Origin: Desulfurococcales archaeon | GTDB lineage: Archaea; Thermoproteota; Thermoprotei_A; Sulfolobales; Desulfurococcaceae | Assembly (NCBI GenBank): GCA_015521265.1 | Contig: WAON01000072.1 | Span: 1 to 10,439 of the forward strand | DNA: 10,439 nt | Direction: 5' to 3' | Notes under the pieces: generated by a model | Databases searched by the model: none | Told to the model about the DNA's origin: nothing | The model's input: the letters and a program-made list of their open reading frames with translations, nothing else | Program-made: the position numbers and the translations under genes | Shown: piece after piece, positions 7,062 through 10,439 of the stretch | How positions within the stretch are numbered: position 1 is the first letter of the stretch | How the letters are laid out: every line of letters starts with the position of its first letter

Positions 7062-8451
7062 TATCGTCAAACCAGCGAATACATGAATAAATATAGCCTG
7101 CAGAATATGTTAACCCCCACAAGCCCGTATAAGTATAGCCGGAGAAAATCATCCATAAACTACTAAATAAAACGAATAAACCGGTGACGAGTTCCCAGGG
7201 AAAACGGTAACCGCTAAACAATCCTTCATGCACCCCCTTAGGAGTCCTCTTATATACAAATCTCCTACGAAGTAAAGCCCTAAAAATAGCGGCCGAAATA
7301 GTGGGTGTAAGCGAAACAGTGATAGCCGCTGATCGTCCGAGATTAACGAGGCTCTTCCAAGCATTAAACCCTATCTCTCTAAGGCTTAGGATATAGAAGT
7401 ACGAGTATAAGCCGGATAAAACAATCCACGGAGCACCAATCCACCAATAAACACCAAATACATCAACGCCCTCATAGAGCACGCTTAAAAGTATAGTTAT
7501 GAAACCAATTAATCCAAGCATAGCCGGGAGGTATTGGAAGAGAAAGTTAAAAGCTTCAAGTTTAGCATACCACGGCTGTTTACTACGGATTATATGGCGG
7601 AAACGCGCTATAGCTACATCTGTAGCGCCATAACTCCACCTCTCCTGCTGGATGCGCAGACTCTTAAACCTACGCGGAACCTCGACATAGACTGGTTCAT
7701 CATCAATAAACAATATTTTTCCTCCAAGACACATAATACGGGAACCAATCTCCATATCATCCTGGATCCTATCTTCATCCCAACCCTTCAAAATATCTCT
7801 TAGGAAGCGTCTATCATAAACAGTCCCGGTACCAACGGGGAAAACCGGTAGTTTTAAAGCACTCCTACCCTTATACAAGCTATCCACGATAAACTTCATG
7901 GATGCCGATACTGCTTCAGCTATCCTGCTATCCCAGTTTTTACCCGTCCACCTAGCAACAACTGCTACCGCTCTACCACTATGGATTAGGCTTGAAGCTT
8001 TCCGGATAAAGGATTCGTTAACCCTACTATCAACATCCATAACGTATAAGTAGTCTCCATTAGCAGCGTATAAGCCTGTATTCAAAGCTCCAGTCCTAAA
8101 TCCTCTAGGCTCACTCCTCCATATAAACACTATATCCAAGCCTTTACCCCGCCATTTTTCAACTATTCCATATATTCCAGGAAGGTTTTCCGGCGGGTCG
8201 TCGGAGACTATTATAACTTCGAAACGAGTATTTTTCCAACTCGATAAATGCTTTAAAGCATCGTCCAGTAGTTCTAAGGGTTCTTTACGAATAGGTATAA
8301 TGATACTGATCTTACCATGCCAGTCTAAACTTGTTTTTAGGGGTTTGTAGCGGCGGCCATGTATGTAGAATACTATGTATAGTAGGAAGAATAGGCTTGA
8401 CGGGACAAGCAGTAATACTATACCGAGCAAGCCCACTATGATCGATTCCAC
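7048..8451 (-). CDS. Membrane-bound family 2 glycosyltransferase (processive type)
   Basis: This integral membrane enzyme would transfer sugar from a nucleotide-activated donor to a growing glycan or lipid. Numbering here starts at GTG 8451 (467 residues). A transmembrane segment (about 6-31) precedes a GT-A catalytic domain with IIIPIRKEP (50-58), Asp84/Asp85, the metal-binding DVD of YVMDVDSR (136-143), GTGTVYDRR (207-215), catalytic QDDME (230-234) and QQERW (268-272), the QxxRW motif of cellulose synthase/hyaluronan synthase-like enzymes. Four or five more transmembrane segments follow, with a VYKRTPKG loop (399-406) typical of the family. A longer open frame starts at GTG 8466, but GGAGGT at 8458-8463 is ideally placed for GTG 8451, so I prefer the shorter form. 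Donor, acceptor and pathway (surface polysaccharide, glycolipid or other) cannot be read from the sequence, and no other glycan genes are nearby. Confidence 0.88.
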   Translation of the reverse strand: MESIIVGLLGIVLLLVPSSLFFLLYIVFYIHGRRYKPLKTSLDWHGKISIIIPIRKEPLELLDDALKHLSSWKNTRFEVIIVSDDPPENLPGIYGIVEKWRGKGLDIVFIWRSEPRGFRTGALNTGLYAANGDYLYVMDVDSRVNESFIRKASSLIHSGRAVAVVARWTGKNWDSRIAEAVSASMKFIVDSLYKGRSALKLPVFPVGTGTVYDRRFLRDILKGWDEDRIQDDMEIGSRIMCLGGKILFIDDEPVYVEVPRRFKSLRIQQERWSYGATDVAIARFRHIIRSKQPWYAKLEAFNFLFQYLPAMLGLIGFITILLSVLYEGVDVFGVYWWIGAPWIVLSGLYSYFYILSLREIGFNAWKSLVNLGRSAAITVSLTPTISAAIFRALLRRRFVYKRTPKGVHEGLFSGYRFPWELVTGLFVLFSSLWMIFSGYTYTGLWGLTYSAGYIYSCIRWFDDIIHG

Positions 8452-8457
8452 GGCGCA

Positions 8458-8463
8458 ACCTCC
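8458..8463 (-). promoter_or_regulatory. Ribosome binding site deciding the glycosyltransferase start
   Basis: GGAGGT on the minus strand is a near-perfect Shine-Dalgarno match, 6 bases before GTG 8451. It lies inside the coding sequence if GTG 8466 is used, and no comparable site precedes 8466. This argues that the protein begins with residues ESIIVGLL after the initiator. Confidence 0.7.
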
Positions 8464-8499
8464 CACAGGTAAAGCTATGCATTAATTATCTCCTATGAA

Positions 8500-8509
8500 A
8501 CTATTATAC
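8500..8509 (-). promoter_or_regulatory. Possible TATA box for the glycosyltransferase gene
   Basis: Read on the minus strand, agtataatag is a plausible TATA-like string. At usual archaeal spacing it would place the transcription start near 8478, about 27 bases before the preferred GTG. Weak evidence, from position and AT content only. Confidence 0.25.
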
Positions 8510-8522
8510 TAGGAAATACTCG

Positions 8523-8532
8523 TTTAACAATA
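8523..8532 (+). promoter_or_regulatory. Possible TATA box for the metallo-hydrolase gene
   Basis: tttaacaata is a TATA-like string lying about 40 bases before the TTG start. It would give a transcription start near 8550 and a short leader just long enough to hold the AGGTGA site. Weak evidence. Confidence 0.3.
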
Positions 8533-8553
8533 AAGAATCTAGCCCCAACCTAT

Positions 8554-8559
8554 AGGTGA
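8554..8559 (+). promoter_or_regulatory. Ribosome binding site for the TTG start at 8567
   Basis: AGGTGA matches the archaeal anti-Shine-Dalgarno and lies 7 bases before the TTG at 8567-8569, so it supports that unusual start codon. The site overlaps a short perfect palindrome (acctataggt, 8548-8557). Confidence 0.65.
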
Positions 8560-8566
8560 GTACGGA

Positions 8567-9211
8567 TTGATAATTGGATGGTGCGGCCATGCATGTGTAT
8601 ATGTAAAAGCGGGTAATGGTAAAGTAATAGTAATTGATCCCCATGACGGGTTAAGTATAGGATTGGAGAAACCAAGGATTAAGGGGGAAGTTATCCTAGT
8701 AACACATGATCACTTCGACCACAACGCTGTGGATATAGTTTCGAAGGAGGATTCGAGAATATTTAAAGAGTTCAGAGGCTTAGTTGATCTTGGATGGGTT
8801 CGTATAGAAGGTTATAAGAGTTTTCATGACAAGTTTATGGGTAAGCGGCGCGGTGAGAATACGGTTTACATTATCAGCGTTGAAGGATATAGGATAGCTC
8901 ATTTGGGAGACTTGGGAGAATACCCTCTACGGAAAGAACTGCATGAAAAACTCATGGGGTTAGATCTGCTTATAACGCCTATCGGCGGAGTCTACACTAT
9001 ATCGCCTGATGAAGCATGGGAACTAATAACTAGTTTACGGCCCCGAAATGCTATGCCGGTACATTACTGGGTTCCAGGACTAATACTACCGCTTTATAGG
9101 CTTGAAGACTTCCTAGTTCATGTAAAGAAGTATAATGTTAAGAGGCTTGAAACCAACGAGTTCGAATTGGAAAACTATGATAAATCAATAATCATACCTA
9201 GATACAAGTAA
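8567..9211 (+). CDS. Metallo-beta-lactamase-fold hydrolase, UlaG-like (COG2220 type)
   Basis: This small (214-residue) cytoplasmic metal-dependent hydrolase has the full metal-binding set: the early GHACV with His8, DPHDG (24-28), the hallmark THDHFDH (46-52, H-x-H-x-D-H), HLGD (112-115) and a late His166 in MPVHYW. The central stretch GENTVYIISVEGYRIAHLGD (96-115) and the PIGG (138-141) are typical of the UlaG/UPF0173-like branch, whose known members include L-ascorbate-6-phosphate lactonase and RNA- or phosphodiester-cleaving relatives. Archaeal members mostly have no proven substrate, and I do not assign one. The TTG start is set by an AGGTGA 7 bases upstream, and residues MIIGWCGHA immediately form the first strand expected for the fold. 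It is divergent from the glycosyltransferase gene and ends 10 bases before the convergent pilin-like gene, so it is probably its own transcription unit. Length is normal and no motif is missing. Confidence 0.9.
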   Translation: MIIGWCGHACVYVKAGNGKVIVIDPHDGLSIGLEKPRIKGEVILVTHDHFDHNAVDIVSKEDSRIFKEFRGLVDLGWVRIEGYKSFHDKFMGKRRGENTVYIISVEGYRIAHLGDLGEYPLRKELHEKLMGLDLLITPIGGVYTISPDEAWELITSLRPRNAMPVHYWVPGLILPLYRLEDFLVHVKKYNVKRLETNEFELENYDKSIIIPRYK

Positions 9212-9221
9212 GTCTTTCCGC

Positions 9222-10025
9222 TCACTTTGCTGTTAATGCATAAGCGGTATATGATGATACAAGTATTTCTTCCCCGTAAACCGTATGCGTATCAATTAGA
9301 ATACTCAAATCTATTCTTGAAGCGGTTATCCCACCACCATATTCATAGGTAAAAACGAATACTACTTGTTGACCAGGCTTAAGATCTATTATATCATTGG
9401 GATATACGCTTTTCAATACAAAACGATTAGATACATCCGTCGAACCAGTCTCCAAGTACTTAATGAATGAAATGTTTATATCACTCGGCTTAAGCTGTAC
9501 CACTGATCCGACGTTATTGTAAACTATAATGGTGATATTAAATTTCTCATTAGCCGTAATCACCCGGTTCTCCGGGATAATGTAAAGATTTAAAGGCTTA
9601 ATCTTAGGAGATAAAACATCGAAAACATTTCCACGAGTAGTCGTTATCTTAATCGAGTATATATCATCCCTAGGAACAGGGAGGCTGAATTCAAGGTTTA
9701 CAATAGTATTCATCGGGATAACCGTACCGTTAATTACCTTCTTGTAAAGCTTGAGGTTCTTCGTTATTATGAGTAAATGTTCAAGAGTTACGTCCAGCGT
9801 CCCAGTATTGACTAGTGTTAAATAGAGCTTATCGCCCTTGATTACACTGCTTATCGCCAAATCTTCTCGAGCCCTATCACTAATCTGCACCATAGTGTTT
9901 AACGCATAATTGCTAAGCTGTACTTGTCTCGTCGATGTTATAATGAAGAAGGATATAGTTGTAAATATCATGGCTACAGTGATTAATGCTGCTATATAGT
10001 TGCTTATAGCCTTCAAGGGTTTCAC
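9222..10025 (-). CDS. Pilin-like membrane/surface protein with class III signal sequence
   Basis: The 267-residue protein begins MKPLKAISNYIAALITVAM and continues hydrophobic to about residue 29. The K-A-I-S junction (5-8) followed by a hydrophobic helix fits the archaeal class III (type IV pilin) signal sequence processed by PibD/FlaK-type peptidases, with cleavage predicted after Ala6. The rest is beta-strand rich, with two likely immunoglobulin-like segments (about 55-145 and 150-260) containing the NTGTLDVTLEHL and YNNVGSVVQL patterns seen in archaeal surface proteins, and several N-x-T/S sequons for N-glycosylation. No catalytic motif is seen. The GTG start (10023-10025) overlaps the stop of the upstream gene (GTGA), indicating coupled translation and a shared complex or filament. 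It could be a minor pilin, an anchor protein or a general surface protein; function is inferred from architecture. Confidence 0.65.
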   Translation of the reverse strand: MKPLKAISNYIAALITVAMIFTTISFFIITSTRQVQLSNYALNTMVQISDRAREDLAISSVIKGDKLYLTLVNTGTLDVTLEHLLIITKNLKLYKKVINGTVIPMNTIVNLEFSLPVPRDDIYSIKITTTRGNVFDVLSPKIKPLNLYIIPENRVITANEKFNITIIVYNNVGSVVQLKPSDINISFIKYLETGSTDVSNRFVLKSVYPNDIIDLKPGQQVVFVFTYEYGGGITASRIDLSILIDTHTVYGEEILVSSYTAYALTAK

Positions 10026-10439
10026 CCAATAGTTTTTATGTTAAAAGTATATACTCTACCAGTAATAGTCCAAACATTGATCTTCACAGCGATACCAGGA
10101 GGATAACTAACATCCTTACCGGATAAGTCAAGTATTATCGTCTTAACATCCTTAGGGGGTATTTCAACATTAGTGTTGAATACGAATACGACGATCCTAC
10201 CGCCCGGGGCGATCCCTGGGATAACGATCTTTGTAATATTAGTTGCTTGGTCACCGAAATTATAGAAGATCAGGACAGCCTTTTTATTAGAAGTATTGAT
10301 AAATCCGGATATCAGGGTTATCTTTTCAGCAATTAGCGATTTAGCAAGCTTTGTAGCTAGTGCAACTCCCCGCTGCTGCTGTCTAAGCTGGAGACTATAT
10401 GATCTATAGATGAGGTATCCGGCAACCACTGTAATACTC
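10022..10439 (-). CDS. Pilin-like membrane protein, 5' end outside window
   Basis: The frame is open to the window edge (codons for S-I-T precede the GTG at 10429). No start signal is visible, so this is probably the last 138 codons of a slightly longer gene. The visible part opens with the end of a hydrophobic segment (SITVVAGYLIY). A polar, helical, basic stretch follows (RSYSLQLRQQQRGVALATKLAKSL), as in the N-terminal helix of type IV pilin-like proteins. A compact beta-rich domain (about residues 45-138) contains FYNFGDQATNITKIVIPG and ends in TFNIKTIG. Two Asn sequons are present. It is followed by, and overlaps by 4 bases, the second pilin-like gene, so the two are one operon whose promoter lies beyond the window. 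It could be an archaellum accessory protein, a minor pilin or another surface protein; the sequence does not decide. Confidence 0.6.
   Translation of the reverse strand, partial: SITVVAGYLIYRSYSLQLRQQQRGVALATKLAKSLIAEKITLISGFINTSNKKAVLIFYNFGDQATNITKIVIPGIAPGGRIVVFVFNTNVEIPPKDVKTIILDLSGKDVSYPPGIAVKINVWTITGRVYTFNIKTIG

Noticed and set aside
7040..7070. Terminator between thiQ and the glycosyltransferase gene
   Set aside because: The two genes overlap tail to tail and there is no T-run or hairpin that stands out on either strand.
8548..8557. Palindrome acctataggt before the metallo-hydrolase gene
   Set aside because: Perfect but only 10 bp, and it overlaps the Shine-Dalgarno site that explains half of it. 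Palindromes of this length are not rare in AT-rich intergenic DNA.

Overview
The window looks like chromosomal DNA of a hyperthermophilic crenarchaeon, most likely Desulfurococcales and possibly close to Staphylothermus. The evidence is moderate to low GC, heavy use of AGG/AGA for Arg and ATA for Ile, TTG and GTG starts behind GGTGA/GGAGGT Shine-Dalgarno sites, TATA-type promoters, an archaeal Lhr helicase, and pilin-like genes with class III signal sequences. The organism is inferred from style, not from a search.

Layout. (1) 1-219, plus strand: the C-terminal end of an unrecognised protein, overlapping tail to tail with the next gene. (2) 170-3229, minus strand: an Lhr-family superfamily 2 helicase whose motif V is interrupted by a 138-residue mini-intein (1769-2182). 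(3) 3230-3369: a divergent promoter region with a TATA-like box and a perfect 32-bp palindrome that resolves into two tandem 15-bp dyads. (4) 3370-7061, plus strand: a compact operon thiB-thiP-thiQ (12-bp gap, then 16-bp overlap) encoding a thiamine/TPP ABC importer. (5) 7048-8451 (or 8466), minus strand: a processive-type, membrane-bound family 2 glycosyltransferase whose end overlaps the end of thiQ. (6) 8567-9211, plus strand: a metallo-beta-lactamase-fold hydrolase of the UlaG-like type. (7) 9222-10439, minus strand: two translationally coupled pilin-like membrane/surface proteins, the upstream one cut by the window edge.

How it fits together. The clearest functional unit is the thiamine importer. 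ThiB is a membrane-anchored binding protein, ThiP a fused two-domain permease, and ThiQ an ATPase with an unusual C-terminal extension that carries all four of its cysteines. The tandem dyads sit just downstream of the predicted transcription start of thiB, where a bound repressor would block transcription. A thiamine-responsive regulator such as archaeal ThiR is a natural but unproven candidate. The other genes are single units with no evident link to thiamine.

The points most worth following up are the intein, which lacks both an endonuclease and the usual block F Asp and penultimate His, and the tandem operator in front of thiB. I saw no tRNA, rRNA, CRISPR array or insertion sequence, and no gene-free stretch longer than 300 bases.
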